DNA of 59,289 nucleotides. Origin: Bifidobacterium breve. GTDB lineage: Bacteria; Actinomycetota; Actinomycetes; Nanopelagicales; Nanopelagicaceae. Under the pieces are notes generated by a model. The model was not told the origin of the DNA. It did no database searches and worked only from the letters and a program-made list of their open reading frames with translations. The stretch is from NCBI GenBank assembly GCA_945866305.1, contig CAMBGS010000002.1, positions 1 through 59,289 on the forward strand, read 5' to 3'. This document shows positions 46,056-57,172 of this stretch, in pieces. Positions within the stretch are counted from its first letter, which is position 1; each line of letters begins with the position of its first letter. Position numbers and translations under genes: made by a program.

Positions 46056-46979
46056 TTATGGCTTTGGCGATCCAGAAGGTGTGGCGTATACCGTCACAGT
46101 TGGAACAGGGATTGGAACTGGTCCTTTAGGAACAAGTGCATCGCGCGGATCTGTCTTAGGCGAACCAACTACAACTGCCACCACACTTAACGCTGAAAAG
46201 TTAACGTACAACTTCACATCCGCCGTCTGGGTCACCGCTCCTGCAGCATTATCTACTGACGTTACTTCTCCGATTGGAACTCCCGGAACAAAGGGGCGAT
46301 TGTTTTGACTGCCGCGTGCCAAAATTACATCGCCAACTTTCAGCGTTGTTTGGTTATCAAGAAGTTGCAGCACTCCTTTACTGGTGCCTTGCCCGCTTAA
46401 AATACCAATTTGTTGACTACCGGCCACACGAGCACCGACTTGAAATGCTGAATCAGATGCCAATTGCACCAGGGCGCTATTTGGATATGACTTTTTAACT
46501 ACACCAACTAAACCAAGTCCAGTTATTACCGTCATATTCTCTTGCACACCATCATCGGTACCGGCGTCAATTGAAATTGTTTGCGTGAAAGATGATGTCG
46601 AGCCTAGAGAAATTACCTTTGCGCTAACGACTTTATATTTTGCTGTACCCGCTAAATCCAAGACTGATTTGAGTTGGGAAAGCTCAGAGTCTGCATTTCT
46701 GCGATTAATTAAGTTTTGGCGTAACTTTTCATTCTCGGCTTTGAGTTTTTCTATCTCTCCGCGCGTGCGACCAAGGTGGGTTACATCTGAGAAGAAATTA
46801 CCTACCGGCCTAAAAACCTTAGCTCCCGCAGATTGAAAAGGAGAGATTGCAGTTTGAGATCCACTTCGCAGTCCATCAATAACTCGGACCCCACGCAGAT
46901 CTAAAGTGATCAAGAACAGGGATGTAACGATTAAAGAGATAAGCAGCAGACGACCGCGGTTATCGCCGCCGTTTCGCAT
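46056..46979 (-). CDS. mreC: Rod shape-determining protein MreC
   Basis: N-terminal TM, coiled coil, SIDAGTDDGVQENMTVITGLGLVGVV. Confidence 0.92.
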   Translation of the reverse strand: MRNGGDNRGRLLLISLIVTSLFLITLDLRGVRVIDGLRSGSQTAISPFQSAGAKVFRPVGNFFSDVTHLGRTRGEIEKLKAENEKLRQNLINRRNADSELSQLKSVLDLAGTAKYKVVSAKVISLGSTSSFTQTISIDAGTDDGVQENMTVITGLGLVGVVKKSYPNSALVQLASDSAFQVGARVAGSQQIGILSGQGTSKGVLQLLDNQTTLKVGDVILARGSQNNRPFVPGVPIGEVTSVDNAAGAVTQTADVKLYVNFSALSVVAVVVGSPKTDPRDALVPKGPVPIPVPTVTVYATPSGSPKP

Positions 46980-46988
46980 CTTTAAACC

Positions 46989-48020
46989 CTATCGACGTGG
47001 CTCAGAGATCAAAACCTTTTCAAGGGCTTCGAACTCTTCAATGCACTTACCGGATCCTTCAACTACTGCATCCAATGGACGATCAGCGATGTGAATTGGC
47101 ATCCCTGTTTCTTTACGAAGTCTTTCATCTAACCCCTTTAGCAAAGCTCCTCCACCTGTAAGAACAATTCCGCGATCCATAAGATCTGATGAAAGTTCTG
47201 GTGGGCACTTATCGAGGGTGCTCTTTACGGCATTGATAATTGCATTCACTGGCTCTTCTAACGCTTTACGAATTTCTGCAGCGGACACAACAATTGTCTT
47301 TGGTAGACCTGTTGCTAGATCGCGGCCACGAATTTCTGCATCGTTCTCACCTTGCAATGGATAAGCAGAACCGATCGCCATCTTAATTTCTTCAGCGGTG
47401 CGTTCTCCGAGAAGCAATGAGAATTCGCGCTTAACCCAGTTAATAATCGATTGATCTAACTCGTCTCCACCAACGCGGATTGAGAGTGAAGTAACAATTC
47501 CACCAAGTGAAATAACTGCAACTTCTGTAGTTCCACCACCGATATCGACCACCATATTTCCGGTTGGTTCGTGGATTGGTAAACCCGCTCCGATAGCAGC
47601 AGCCATCGGTTCTTCAATAATGTAAACCTTACGTGCACCAGCGGCATAACCTGCATCTTTTACCGCGCGCTGTTCAACGCCTGTGATTCCGGAAGGAACG
47701 CAAACGACGATACGTGGCTTAGCAAGGTAACGGCGGCGGTGAACTTTCTGGATGAAGTAACGGAGCATGCGCTCTGTTGTATCGAAGTCTGCAATAACGC
47801 CATCCTTAAGCGGACGAATCGCCACGATATTTCCAGGTGTGCGCCCAATCATCTTCTTCGCTTCAAGTCCAACTGCAAGAATTCCGCCGGTATCTTGATT
47901 GACGGCTACAACTGAAGGCTCATTAAGTACGATGCCACGACCGCGTACGTAGACCAAGGTGTTTGCAGTACCCAAGTCAACCGCCATATCTCGGCCGATG
48001 AATGACATTCTGTTACTCAT
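46989..48020 (-). CDS. mreB: Rod shape-determining protein MreB
   Basis: [63 protein letters not shown]. Confidence 0.97.
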   Translation of the reverse strand: MSNRMSFIGRDMAVDLGTANTLVYVRGRGIVLNEPSVVAVNQDTGGILAVGLEAKKMIGRTPGNIVAIRPLKDGVIADFDTTERMLRYFIQKVHRRRYLAKPRIVVCVPSGITGVEQRAVKDAGYAAGARKVYIIEEPMAAAIGAGLPIHEPTGNMVVDIGGGTTEVAVISLGGIVTSLSIRVGGDELDQSIINWVKREFSLLLGERTAEEIKMAIGSAYPLQGENDAEIRGRDLATGLPKTIVVSAAEIRKALEEPVNAIINAVKSTLDKCPPELSSDLMDRGIVLTGGGALLKGLDERLRKETGMPIHIADRPLDAVVEGSGKCIEEFEALEKVLISEPRR

Positions 48021-48048
48021 TTTTTACCCTTCAGTTATTTTCTTGAAC

Positions 48049-48468
48049 TTACTTACCGAAAAAAATTTCAATTTCGCGTGCTGCTGATTCTGGTGAATCC
48101 GATCCATGCACAATATTTTGTACAACCTTGGTTCCTTGATCACGAGCTAAATCACCACGGATTGTTCCGGGGGCAGCAAATGTTGGATCAGTTACACCAG
48201 CGAGTGATCTAAATCCTTCAATTACACGATTGCCTTCAGCAACTATTGCAACAATTGGACCTGACATCATAAATTCAACGAGCGGTTCGAAAAATGGTTT
48301 ACCTTTATGTTCTTCGTAATGACGCTCTAGCAATGCACGATCTGCTTGCATCATACGTAGAGCGGTAATTACATATCCCTTATCTTCAACTCTAGCAATA
48401 ACTTCGCCTATTAATTGGCGACGAACGCCATCTGGCTTAACCAGGATTAGGGTCTTATCAGTGCTCAC
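48049..48468 (-). CDS. ndk: Nucleoside diphosphate kinase
   Basis: KTLILVKPDGVRRQLIGEVI, NIVHGSDSPESAAREI. Confidence 0.97.
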   Translation of the reverse strand: MSTDKTLILVKPDGVRRQLIGEVIARVEDKGYVITALRMMQADRALLERHYEEHKGKPFFEPLVEFMMSGPIVAIVAEGNRVIEGFRSLAGVTDPTFAAPGTIRGDLARDQGTKVVQNIVHGSDSPESAAREIEIFFGK

Positions 48469-48480
48469 TTGCTCAGTCTA

Positions 48481-48846
48481 TTAGGCATCTGGCGAAGTTG
48501 GTGACACGGGATTTTCCCCCGGTCGGCCCTTAGCCAATAGCGCTGCTCGCGCCGCCTCACCCTTGCGGCCGACAATTATCGCCGCAACCCATAACCCCAT
48601 GAAGAGCAGATTGACGATGGCCATTGAAGGCACGACCACCGAATAGGCAGCCATTGCAAATTGCAGAATAGAACCGAGTATCCAGCCTGAACGTTTCTTG
48701 AGTAAGCGAATGGCGTAAATCATCAAGAACATAACAACAAATCCATAAATGATTGTCGAAGGTTCGTGGGTATCTTTTGCCAAGAGCATGGCAAATCCCA
48801 TAATCAAGAATTCCATCGCAAGTACAGCAGATCCAAGTACACGCAT
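48481..48846 (-). CDS. Small membrane protein, DUF4233-like
   Basis: 4-TM-like 121 aa protein between folC and ndk, the usual actinobacterial DUF4233 position. Confidence 0.75.
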   Translation of the reverse strand: MRVLGSAVLAMEFLIMGFAMLLAKDTHEPSTIIYGFVVMFLMIYAIRLLKKRSGWILGSILQFAMAAYSVVVPSMAIVNLLFMGLWVAAIIVGRKGEAARAALLAKGRPGENPVSPTSPDA

Positions 48847-50216
48847 TACTTTTCACCTGCTTGCGGCAGCTTTGCATATTTCTTACGGACAGCCGTTCGT
48901 GCTTCTCCAACGGTGACTACTGATCCAGTTATTAAAATTGCCAGAGACTCATCGCTAAGCGGACGGATCGCATCTTTAACGGCGCGATCAATTGCGGCTT
49001 GCAGGGTCTCTTCTGCGAAAACTCGATCTGCGCCGAAAACTTGCATTGCCAATTTGTTTAGGTCGGAAACCTTCATTGAGCGCTCTGAAGAATTAGTCGT
49101 AACAATAATTTGATTCATTACCGGCTCTAGCGCCTGCAAAATCCCAAGTGCATCCTTATCGGCCATCAAGGCCACGATTCCAGTGACATCGTCAAAGGTA
49201 AATTCGCTCTGCATGGTTTCAGCAATCGCTTTCGCCCCGTGAGGATTATGGGCCGCATCTAAAATTATGGTGGGATCGCGATGGATGACTTCACATCTTC
49301 CGGGTGAAGTTACATTGGCAAATCCAGCTCGGACAGCATCAATATCTAAATCTTGTTCTCCAAAGAATGCCTCAACAGCAATTAGAGCGGCTGCCGCATT
49401 TGATGCCTGATGCTTGCCATGAAGTGGCAAGAAAATATCGTCATAATGACCGCGCAAGCCGGTGATTGAAATCAACTGGCCGCCGACTGCAATTGCACGT
49501 GAATCGATGGAGTACTCCAAACCCTCGCGTGCAATATCAGCACCGACTTCAGCAGCGCGACGCAAGAGTTCAACAGCAGCCTCAGGAGTTTGTTGGGCCA
49601 GAACGATGAAGCCTTGTTCTTTAATGATGCCAGCTTTAGTAGCAGCGATTTCTGTAATGGTATTACCCAAGTACTCCATATGATCTAAACCAATTGGGGT
49701 AATTACAGAAACATCGGCATTAACCACATTTGTAGCATCCCATTCTCCGCCCATTCCAACTTCGATTACTCCAACATCAATTGGATGCTCGGCAAATGCC
49801 GCAAAGGCAAGTGCGGTAATCGCCTCAAAGAATGAGATTGGATTATCAAATTTGCTATCCATTAAATCTAAATACGGGCTGATATCGTTAAAAGAGAAGA
49901 TCAACTCTTTAGCATCAATTGGTTGCCCGTTAATACTTATGCGTTCTAGATAACTTTCTAGATGTGGACTAGTAAAACGCCCAGTTCGTAAGCCCATTTC
50001 AAACAAGAGTGAATCAATCATTCGCGATGTCGTGGTCTTCCCATTTGTACCGCCCACGTGGATTGTCGGGTAACTCAGTTGCGGCGAACCCAAAATATCT
50101 ACCAGTGCGCTAATTCGATCTAAAGTAGGCGCAATTCGAGTTTCTGGCCAACGGGCTAAGAGCGCTTTTTCGATCGCATCAATTCGTGCTTGATCATCTG
50201 GGCTTATTTGGTTCAT
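48846..50216 (-). CDS. folC: Folylpolyglutamate synthase/dihydrofolate synthase
   Basis: IHVGGTNGKTTTSRMIDSLL, GVIEVGMGGEWDATNV, ILDAAHNPHGAKA. Confidence 0.95.
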   Translation of the reverse strand: MNQISPDDQARIDAIEKALLARWPETRIAPTLDRISALVDILGSPQLSYPTIHVGGTNGKTTTSRMIDSLLFEMGLRTGRFTSPHLESYLERISINGQPIDAKELIFSFNDISPYLDLMDSKFDNPISFFEAITALAFAAFAEHPIDVGVIEVGMGGEWDATNVVNADVSVITPIGLDHMEYLGNTITEIAATKAGIIKEQGFIVLAQQTPEAAVELLRRAAEVGADIAREGLEYSIDSRAIAVGGQLISITGLRGHYDDIFLPLHGKHQASNAAAALIAVEAFFGEQDLDIDAVRAGFANVTSPGRCEVIHRDPTIILDAAHNPHGAKAIAETMQSEFTFDDVTGIVALMADKDALGILQALEPVMNQIIVTTNSSERSMKVSDLNKLAMQVFGADRVFAEETLQAAIDRAVKDAIRPLSDESLAILITGSVVTVGEARTAVRKKYAKLPQAGEK

Positions 50217-50220
50217 AGAT

Positions 50221-52809
50221 TTATTTCAGCGCTGCAAGTGCGGCTGTAATTCGTTCGATATCCGCAGAAGTTTTTGCAAGTCTCTCTTTAATTTCAACAA
50301 CAACATCTGCCGGAGCTTTAGCCATAAATCCAGCATTTCCGAGTTTGACTTCTGCGGTCTGTAAATCTTTCTTCGCGGCAGCTAAGTCTTTTTCTAAACG
50401 TGATCGCTCGGCCACAACATCGATTGATCCGGTCAAATCTAGTTCGATCTTTACGCCGGCAATTTCCAGAGTTGCAGAAGGTGTGAACTCTTTATCTTCA
50501 AGTTTTAGTAAAAAGCGCAGCGCGCTGGAATATTCGACAATTTCTGCTGATCCGATAAAGCGACCGGGGACTTTCTGAGCTGGCTTTAAACCTTGATCAT
50601 TACGGAAGCGACGAACTTCTGTGACAACCTCTTGAAGTGCGGTTACAAGTGATTCAGATTTCTTGTCGATATGTGCTGCATTGGATTCAGGCCAATTTGC
50701 AACTACAAGTGATTGGCCACCAGTGAGGGTGCACCAAAGTTCTTCAGTGATAAATGGCATTACTGGGTGCAATACGCGCATTAACTGATCAAGAACATGG
50801 CCCAATACTCGTTGAGAGGCGCCTTTATTTTCTGACGCAAAAGTCTCTTTAGAAAGTTCGAGATACCAATCGCAGAGGTCATCCCAAGCGAAGTGGTAGA
50901 GAATTTCGCAAGCACGAGCAAATTCATACCCCTCAAGCAGGGCATCAACATCGCGCAAGGATTCGCTCAGGCGCGAAAGAATCCAGCGGTCAATTGCATT
51001 AAGAGTTGAAACCTCAGGCAGCGGTCCAGCAACGGTTGCGCCATTCATCATTGCAAAGCGAGTGGCATTCCATAACTTGGTGGCAAAGTTACGAGATCCG
51101 CCAATCCAATCTTCGGCCAGCGCTTGATCTGTTCCAGGATTAGCACCGCGTGCAAGAGTAAAGCGGAGTGCATCCGCACCGTACTTGTCCATAAATTCAA
51201 TTGGGTCAATTACATTTCCGCGACTCTTTGACATCTTCTTACCAAATTGGTCGCGAACAAGACCGTGCAACATAATTGTTTTAAAGGGTGCAACGCCATC
51301 CATCGCAAAGGTAGACATCATCATCATTCGAACAACCCAGAAAAACAAGATGTCATACCCGGTAACAAGAACACTGGTCGGGTAGAACTTAGCTAAATCT
51401 GCGGTCTTTTCTGGCCAGCCAAAGGTGGAAAAGGCCCACTGTCCAGATGAGAACCAAGTATCTAAAACATCTGGGTCTTGGCTCCAACCATCTGGTGCAA
51501 CTTCATCAGGACCAATAACTTTTACTTCATCATTTGGTCCATACCAAACTGGAATGCGATGTCCCCACCAAAGTTGGCGAGAGATACACCAATCGTGCAT
51601 GTTGTCGACCCATTCAAAGTAACGAGGTGAGAGCGCTTCTGGTTCAATCTTTACTTCACCACTGCGAACTGCGTCAGCCGACGCTTTAGCAAGAGGCGCA
51701 ACCTTTACAAACCACTGCTTGGAAAGTCTTGGTTCAACAGTTGTATCGCAACGAGAACAATGACCAACAGCGTGAATATAAGGGCGCTTTTCCGCGACTA
51801 CGCGGCCCATCTCTTTTAACTTTGCAACAACTGCAACGCGCGCTTCGAAGCGATCCATTCCATCAAATTCTGTTCCAGTGCCGGCCATTACTCCGTGTTC
51901 GTTCATGATCACGACGAAGGGCACGTTGTGGCGCATCGCCATTTCAAAGTCATTTGGGTCGTGCGCGGCGGTGACTTTTACTGCACCTGTACCAAAATCT
52001 TGCTCCACAAGTTCATCGGCAATGATCGGGATCATGCGATTTACCAAAGGAAGAAGTACTTCAGTACCAATCATATGTTTGTAGCGAGGGTCATCGGGGT
52101 GAACGGCGACAGCACCGTCACCGAGCATTGTTTCGGCGCGAGTGGTTGCAACAACAATTGATTGTTCGCCTTCGCCGTAACGAATCTGTACGAATTCGCC
52201 CGCATCATCTTGATGATCAACTTCAATATCTGAGAGTGCAGTTAGGCAGCGTGGGCACCAGTTGATAATCCTTTCAGCGCGGTAGATCAAACCAGCATCG
52301 TGCATCTTCTTAAAGATTGAGACAACGGCTTTGGACATTCCTTCATCCATTGTGAAACGCTCACGTGTCCAGTCGACGCTAACGCCGAGACGTTTCATCT
52401 GATCGAGAATTGCTCCACCTGATTCAGCTTTCCATTCCCAAACCTTTTTAATGAATGCTTCACGGCCTAAATCATGACGAGATATTCCTTGTGAACCGAT
52501 CTGTTTTTCCACAACGTTCTGTGTTGCGATACCGGCGTGATCCATTCCGGGTAACCATAAAACTTCATACCCCTTCATACGCTTCATTCGCGATAAACAA
52601 TCTTGCAAGGTTTGATCTAGGGCATGGCCAATATGTAAAACGCCTGTGACGTTCGGTGGTGGCAAAACTATTGTGAACGCTTCTTTTTTGGAAGTTGCAT
52701 CGGCGGTGAAATAATTAGCGCTCAGCCACTTTTCATACAGGCGAGGCTCGATATCGACCGGTGAAAAGGTCGAAGCGAGTTCAGCGCCAGCTGGCGATGC
52801 GGAAGACAT
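50221..52809 (-). CDS. valS: Valyl-tRNA synthetase
   Basis: PPPNVTGVLHIGHALDQTLQD (HIGH), KKMSKSRGNVIDP (KMSKS). Confidence 0.97.
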   Translation of the reverse strand: MSSASPAGAELASTFSPVDIEPRLYEKWLSANYFTADATSKKEAFTIVLPPPNVTGVLHIGHALDQTLQDCLSRMKRMKGYEVLWLPGMDHAGIATQNVVEKQIGSQGISRHDLGREAFIKKVWEWKAESGGAILDQMKRLGVSVDWTRERFTMDEGMSKAVVSIFKKMHDAGLIYRAERIINWCPRCLTALSDIEVDHQDDAGEFVQIRYGEGEQSIVVATTRAETMLGDGAVAVHPDDPRYKHMIGTEVLLPLVNRMIPIIADELVEQDFGTGAVKVTAAHDPNDFEMAMRHNVPFVVIMNEHGVMAGTGTEFDGMDRFEARVAVVAKLKEMGRVVAEKRPYIHAVGHCSRCDTTVEPRLSKQWFVKVAPLAKASADAVRSGEVKIEPEALSPRYFEWVDNMHDWCISRQLWWGHRIPVWYGPNDEVKVIGPDEVAPDGWSQDPDVLDTWFSSGQWAFSTFGWPEKTADLAKFYPTSVLVTGYDILFFWVVRMMMMSTFAMDGVAPFKTIMLHGLVRDQFGKKMSKSRGNVIDPIEFMDKYGADALRFTLARGANPGTDQALAEDWIGGSRNFATKLWNATRFAMMNGATVAGPLPEVSTLNAIDRWILSRLSESLRDVDALLEGYEFARACEILYHFAWDDLCDWYLELSKETFASENKGASQRVLGHVLDQLMRVLHPVMPFITEELWCTLTGGQSLVVANWPESNAAHIDKKSESLVTALQEVVTEVRRFRNDQGLKPAQKVPGRFIGSAEIVEYSSALRFLLKLEDKEFTPSATLEIAGVKIELDLTGSIDVVAERSRLEKDLAAAKKDLQTAEVKLGNAGFMAKAPADVVVEIKERLAKTSADIERITAALAALK

Positions 52810-52824
52810 AGAGCGCAGTCTAGA

Positions 52825-54120
52825 TTATGCGCTCTTCTCCTCTGTACCTTTTTCGCGTCGTGAAGCCCGCTTTGGAATATCTCCTGTGCGCTCAACCAAG
52901 GTTGGGCCCACATTTTCATTAATACACTCTTTTGTAATTATGACTTTGGCAATATCTGTGCGACTTGGCACGTCGTACATCACTGTCAGAAGTACTGATT
53001 CCATAATGGCGCGTAATCCACGTGCCCCGGTGCCGCGGGTCAACGCAAGTTCAGAAATGGCATCGAGTGATTCAGGAGTGAATTCAAGTTCAACATCGTC
53101 CAAATTAAAGAGGCGCTGATACTGCTTGACCAGTGCGTTCTTTGGCTCAGTCAAAATTTCCATTAAAGCTGTCTTATCTAGATTTTCCACGCTAGTTAAA
53201 ACTGGAAGGCGACCAATAAATTCAGGGATCATTCCAAATTTCAGAAGATCTTCCGGCATTACATCAGCGAAGATATCTTTACGGTTCTTATCCGCTGCTT
53301 CTTGCAGGGTCGCATTAAAGCCAACTCCTGCTTTTCCGCTGCGCGCTTCTATAATTTTATCTAGACCAGCGAATGCTCCACCCACAATAAAGAGCACGTT
53401 AGTTGTGTCAATCTGAATAAATTCTTGGTGTGGGTGTTTACGTCCACCTTGCGGTGGAACAGAAGCAACTGTTCCTTCTAGGATTTTCAGAAGTGCTTGT
53501 TGTACGCCCTCACCGGAAACATCGCGAGTGATTGACGGATTTTCTGATTTGCGGGCAACTTTATCAATTTCATCAATATAAATGATTCCAGTTTCGGCTT
53601 TCTTTACATCGTAATCTGCCGCCTGCAAAAGCTTAAGAAGGATATTTTCAACATCTTCACCAACGTAACCAGCCTCAGTCAGCGCTGTTGCATCTGCTAT
53701 AGCAAATGGCACATTAAGCATGCGCGCCAAAGTTTGCGCCATCAGAGTTTTACCGCAACCAGTTGGACCAAGTAGCAAAATATTCGACTTGGCAAGCTCT
53801 ACGCCGTCTTCACCTTTAGCTTGTCCTGATTGAACTCGCTTGTAGTGGTTGTAGACCGCAACGGCTAAAGACTTCTTCGCACGATCTTGACCGATTACGT
53901 ATTGATCTAAGAATTCAAAAATTGCTTGTGGCTTGGGAAGTTCAGTAAGTCCAAGTGTTGTCGCTTCGGCAAGTTCTTCAACGATGATCTCGTTACAGAG
54001 TTCAATACATTCATCGCAGATGTATACGCCGGGACCTGCAATCAGCTTTTTTACTTGCTTCTGGGTCTTGCCACAAAAGGAACATTTGAGCAGGTCGCTA
54101 GTTTCGCCGATACGAGTCAT
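52825..54120 (-). CDS. clpX: ATP-dependent Clp protease ATP-binding subunit ClpX
   Basis: Zinc finger [48 protein letters not shown]. Confidence 0.97.
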   Translation of the reverse strand: MTRIGETSDLLKCSFCGKTQKQVKKLIAGPGVYICDECIELCNEIIVEELAEATTLGLTELPKPQAIFEFLDQYVIGQDRAKKSLAVAVYNHYKRVQSGQAKGEDGVELAKSNILLLGPTGCGKTLMAQTLARMLNVPFAIADATALTEAGYVGEDVENILLKLLQAADYDVKKAETGIIYIDEIDKVARKSENPSITRDVSGEGVQQALLKILEGTVASVPPQGGRKHPHQEFIQIDTTNVLFIVGGAFAGLDKIIEARSGKAGVGFNATLQEAADKNRKDIFADVMPEDLLKFGMIPEFIGRLPVLTSVENLDKTALMEILTEPKNALVKQYQRLFNLDDVELEFTPESLDAISELALTRGTGARGLRAIMESVLLTVMYDVPSRTDIAKVIITKECINENVGPTLVERTGDIPKRASRREKGTEEKSA

Positions 54121-54167
54121 AGGTAAAGAATAGTTTTTAACTCAGTTTTATGTGTCCTGGTTCAAGC

Positions 54168-55427
54168 CTAATTCTGTTCGCTTATAGTGGAATTCGGCTG
54201 TGATTTTCGCGGATCGCGTAATTCTTTAACACCCGGAACGAGCAGCGTCAGATAACAGACAAGTAAGTGGAATGCGATTGCAAAGAGAAGGAAATCTCGC
54301 TCACCAGTTAGTGCAATAACCGGACCAACAAGTGCCATACCCAGTGGCATCAATCCACTAGTACCAACCATGTCAATGCTAAATACTCGGCCTTGCATCT
54401 CTTGTGGAATTTCGCGTTGCACCGCAGTTACCCAATATGCCTCCCAGCCGCCAATCGAAAGGCCGGCAATGAAGTATCCAAAAATTACAAAATTTGGAGA
54501 AATTGGAAATGCTAAGACAAGTGGCGCAAAGGCGAAGAGAGACCACATTGAGATTGCAACGAGTCCGGGCCGCTTGGTTTGAAATTTGATCGCAGCAATT
54601 GCGCTGATCATTCCACCGAGGCTAAACATTGCTGCAGATATAGCAAAAACATTGTTGGTATCGAATTCACGTCGAGTGATGACTGGAAGTAAAACCGTCT
54701 CGGCAGCAACAATCACCATCAATTGAAATGAAGCCATAAAGATGGATGCTGCAAGCCACTTAATTTCCCAAACTAATTTAAGGCCCTCGCGGAGTTCAGA
54801 GAAGAACGACGGCTTTTTTTCAATCACTACCTGAATCGGTTCCTCTGTGATCCCAAATAGGAGAGACGTTCCCAAGAAGAATGCGAAAGCTGTTACGGCA
54901 AAGGTGTAATCAGCACCAATCAATGCAACAGAAAGTCCGCCAACTCCTGGCCCAACAATTGTTCCGATCTTGGCAACAATTCCACGTGCCACATTTCCGG
55001 CTGGAAGAAGATGGTCAGGCAATAAACTTGGAACTATCGCAGCTCCTGCGGGTGCTCCGAATGCATCACCTAAGCCCATTAGAAATACCAACAAACCAAT
55101 TGCCCAAAGTGGCAAATGCGCTGCTGAAAAAAAGACTAAGACCAAAGCGACCAAACCACGAAATGCATCTGCACTGATCATTACCCATTTACGAGGAAGA
55201 CGATCAGACCAAACACCACCAGCGAGTGTGAAAATAGTTCCTGCAAATACACGCGATGCCAGGATTAGACCTAGGTCTGTGGCAGTGCCGCCGTTATCGA
55301 GAATGCTGATTGCTAGCGCAATTGGGAAAGCTGATGAGCCAATTACGAAAATCAATCCAGAGATAAAGAAATTGCGGTAATCCTTATATGAAAAAAGAGC
55401 GCCGGGTTTGAAATATTTCTTCAACAT
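54168..55427 (-). CDS. MFS transporter
   Basis: 419 aa with about 12 hydrophobic segments; GGVWSDRLPRKWVMISADAFRGL loop 2-3 motif. Confidence 0.85.
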   Translation of the reverse strand: MLKKYFKPGALFSYKDYRNFFISGLIFVIGSSAFPIALAISILDNGGTATDLGLILASRVFAGTIFTLAGGVWSDRLPRKWVMISADAFRGLVALVLVFFSAAHLPLWAIGLLVFLMGLGDAFGAPAGAAIVPSLLPDHLLPAGNVARGIVAKIGTIVGPGVGGLSVALIGADYTFAVTAFAFFLGTSLLFGITEEPIQVVIEKKPSFFSELREGLKLVWEIKWLAASIFMASFQLMVIVAAETVLLPVITRREFDTNNVFAISAAMFSLGGMISAIAAIKFQTKRPGLVAISMWSLFAFAPLVLAFPISPNFVIFGYFIAGLSIGGWEAYWVTAVQREIPQEMQGRVFSIDMVGTSGLMPLGMALVGPVIALTGERDFLLFAIAFHLLVCYLTLLVPGVKELRDPRKSQPNSTISEQN

Positions 55428-55454
55428 TTCTAGACCGACGCCCCTTTAATTAAA

Positions 55455-56081
55455 TTATGCGGAAGGCTTCGCCTTACGAGAAGACATAACCTTATCTATA
55501 ATTCCGTACTCAACTGCTTCAGCAGCGGTAAGAATCTTGTCACGCTCGATATCTTTTTCGATTTCTTCGATCGTCTTGTTTGAATGCTTAGCAAGCATTG
55601 TCTCGAGCAAGCCACGCATACGCATAATTTCGCGAGCTTGGATCTCGATATCCGATGCTTGTCCCCCACCTTCTGATGAAGGTTGGTGGATAAGGATTCG
55701 TGAGTGCTCGAGTCCGTAACGCTTACCTTTTGTGCCACCAGCAAGGATGATCGCCGCAGCAGATGCTGCTTGGCCAAGACAAATTGTTGTGATGTCTGGG
55801 CGAACAAATTGCATAGTGTCATAAATTGCAGTGAGCGCCGTAAATGATCCACCGGGTGAGTTGATGTAGATCGAAATATCACGATCAGGATCCATCGATT
55901 CAAGGGTAAGTAACTGCGCCATTACATCGTTGGCAACAGTGTCATCAATTGGTTGACCCAAGAAGATGATGCGCTCTTCAAATAACTTTGTATACGGATC
56001 TAAACGCTTGTAACCGTAGGCCGTCTTTTCTTCAATCGTTGGAAGAACGTAGCGGTTTGTAATCTCTTGTATATGTTTCAT
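55455..56081 (-). CDS. clpP: ATP-dependent Clp protease proteolytic subunit (copy adjacent to MFS gene)
   Basis: [55 protein letters not shown]. Confidence 0.95.
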   Translation of the reverse strand: MKHIQEITNRYVLPTIEEKTAYGYKRLDPYTKLFEERIIFLGQPIDDTVANDVMAQLLTLESMDPDRDISIYINSPGGSFTALTAIYDTMQFVRPDITTICLGQAASAAAIILAGGTKGKRYGLEHSRILIHQPSSEGGGQASDIEIQAREIMRMRGLLETMLAKHSNKTIEEIEKDIERDKILTAAEAVEYGIIDKVMSSRKAKPSA

Positions 56082-56707
56082 TACTTCTTACCTCCCGCGA
56101 TTTGTCCATCGTTTGTGGCGATGTGATCGATAAAGCCATAAGCAAGTGCATCCTTGGCGTTAAACCAATTGTCGCGATCTGAATCCGCAATGATTTTTTC
56201 AAGTGGCTGGCCAGTGTGCTTGGCATTTAACTCAGACATTGTCTGCTTTGTAATCGCCATCTGTTCTGCCTGAATGCGAATATCAGTTGCGGTACCACCG
56301 ATTCCGCCAAGTGGTTGGTGCATCAAGATTCGTGCATTAGGTGTTGCATAACGTTTTCCTGGTGCGCCAGCAGTAAGAATAAATTGACCCATTGATGCTG
56401 CCATTCCCATTGCCACTGTTGCAACATCGTTCTTGATGTAATGCATAGTGTCATAGATCGCCATACCTGCAGTCACAGATCCACCAGGTGAATTTATGTA
56501 CAGGTAAATATCTTTTTCAGGATCTTCCGCAGCTAGAAGCAGCATCTGTGCACAGATTGCATTAGCCATCTCATCGCGAAATTCTCCGGCGAGAAAAATA
56601 ATGCGTTCGCGCAACAAACGGTTATAGACATTGTCATCTAGCCAGTTAGCGCCGTTTGCAGCACTGCGTGCGTTCTGCCCGGCCGACTGTGGGTCTTGAT
56701 AATCCAC
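56081..56707 (-). CDS. clpP: ATP-dependent Clp protease proteolytic subunit (first copy)
   Basis: [55 protein letters not shown]. Confidence 0.95.
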   Translation of the reverse strand: MDYQDPQSAGQNARSAANGANWLDDNVYNRLLRERIIFLAGEFRDEMANAICAQMLLLAAEDPEKDIYLYINSPGGSVTAGMAIYDTMHYIKNDVATVAMGMAASMGQFILTAGAPGKRYATPNARILMHQPLGGIGGTATDIRIQAEQMAITKQTMSELNAKHTGQPLEKIIADSDRDNWFNAKDALAYGFIDHIATNDGQIAGGKK

Positions 56708-56855
56708 GTGATCCTCCTGATTGAGTACTTCTTTATATGTATTGACCTTAACAATCCTTAAGGCTAAATGCTTCCCAAATATCGAAAAAGGGGCGCAAAT
56801 CGGCCTTTGTTCGCTCAGGGCAGAGCAATCTGATTAATAGTGCGTTAAGTGTGCG

Positions 56856-56963
56856 TTACTCACGCTTAGTCCTACCTGCCAGCCCTTCATGATCTTGTTT
56901 ACACGCGCTTAGTAAGTCACCGAGTTCTGCCAGCGGTCCTTCGAACCCGTTAAGCGATGGCGT
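56856..56963 (-). pseudogene. Possible degenerate C-terminal coding fragment
   Basis: Open minus frame without start: TPSLNGFEGPLAELGDLLSACKQDHEGLAGRTKRE*, with stops upstream; no assignable family. Confidence 0.25.
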
Positions 56964-57172
56964 TTATCCCATTGCGCTGACACAACCAGGGCTAGATGTT
57001 GTTGGGTTCGCCTGAAAAATCAGTAAAAGCGAAGATTTTAATGCCGCAAGGTGAAGCAACTAACTATTTGCGGTAGAGCGAGTGAAGTAATGCCAAGAGA
57101 TAATAATAGAAAAAGTACGAAACATGACGATTTAATACCTGTAAATGGTTAAACCTCCAAATTTAAGATGAT

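Noticed and set aside
56930-56960. TTCGAACCCG resembling a tRNA T-loop in the clpP upstream region
   Set aside because: The flanking bases do not form a T-stem and no acceptor or anticodon arms could be assembled on either strand
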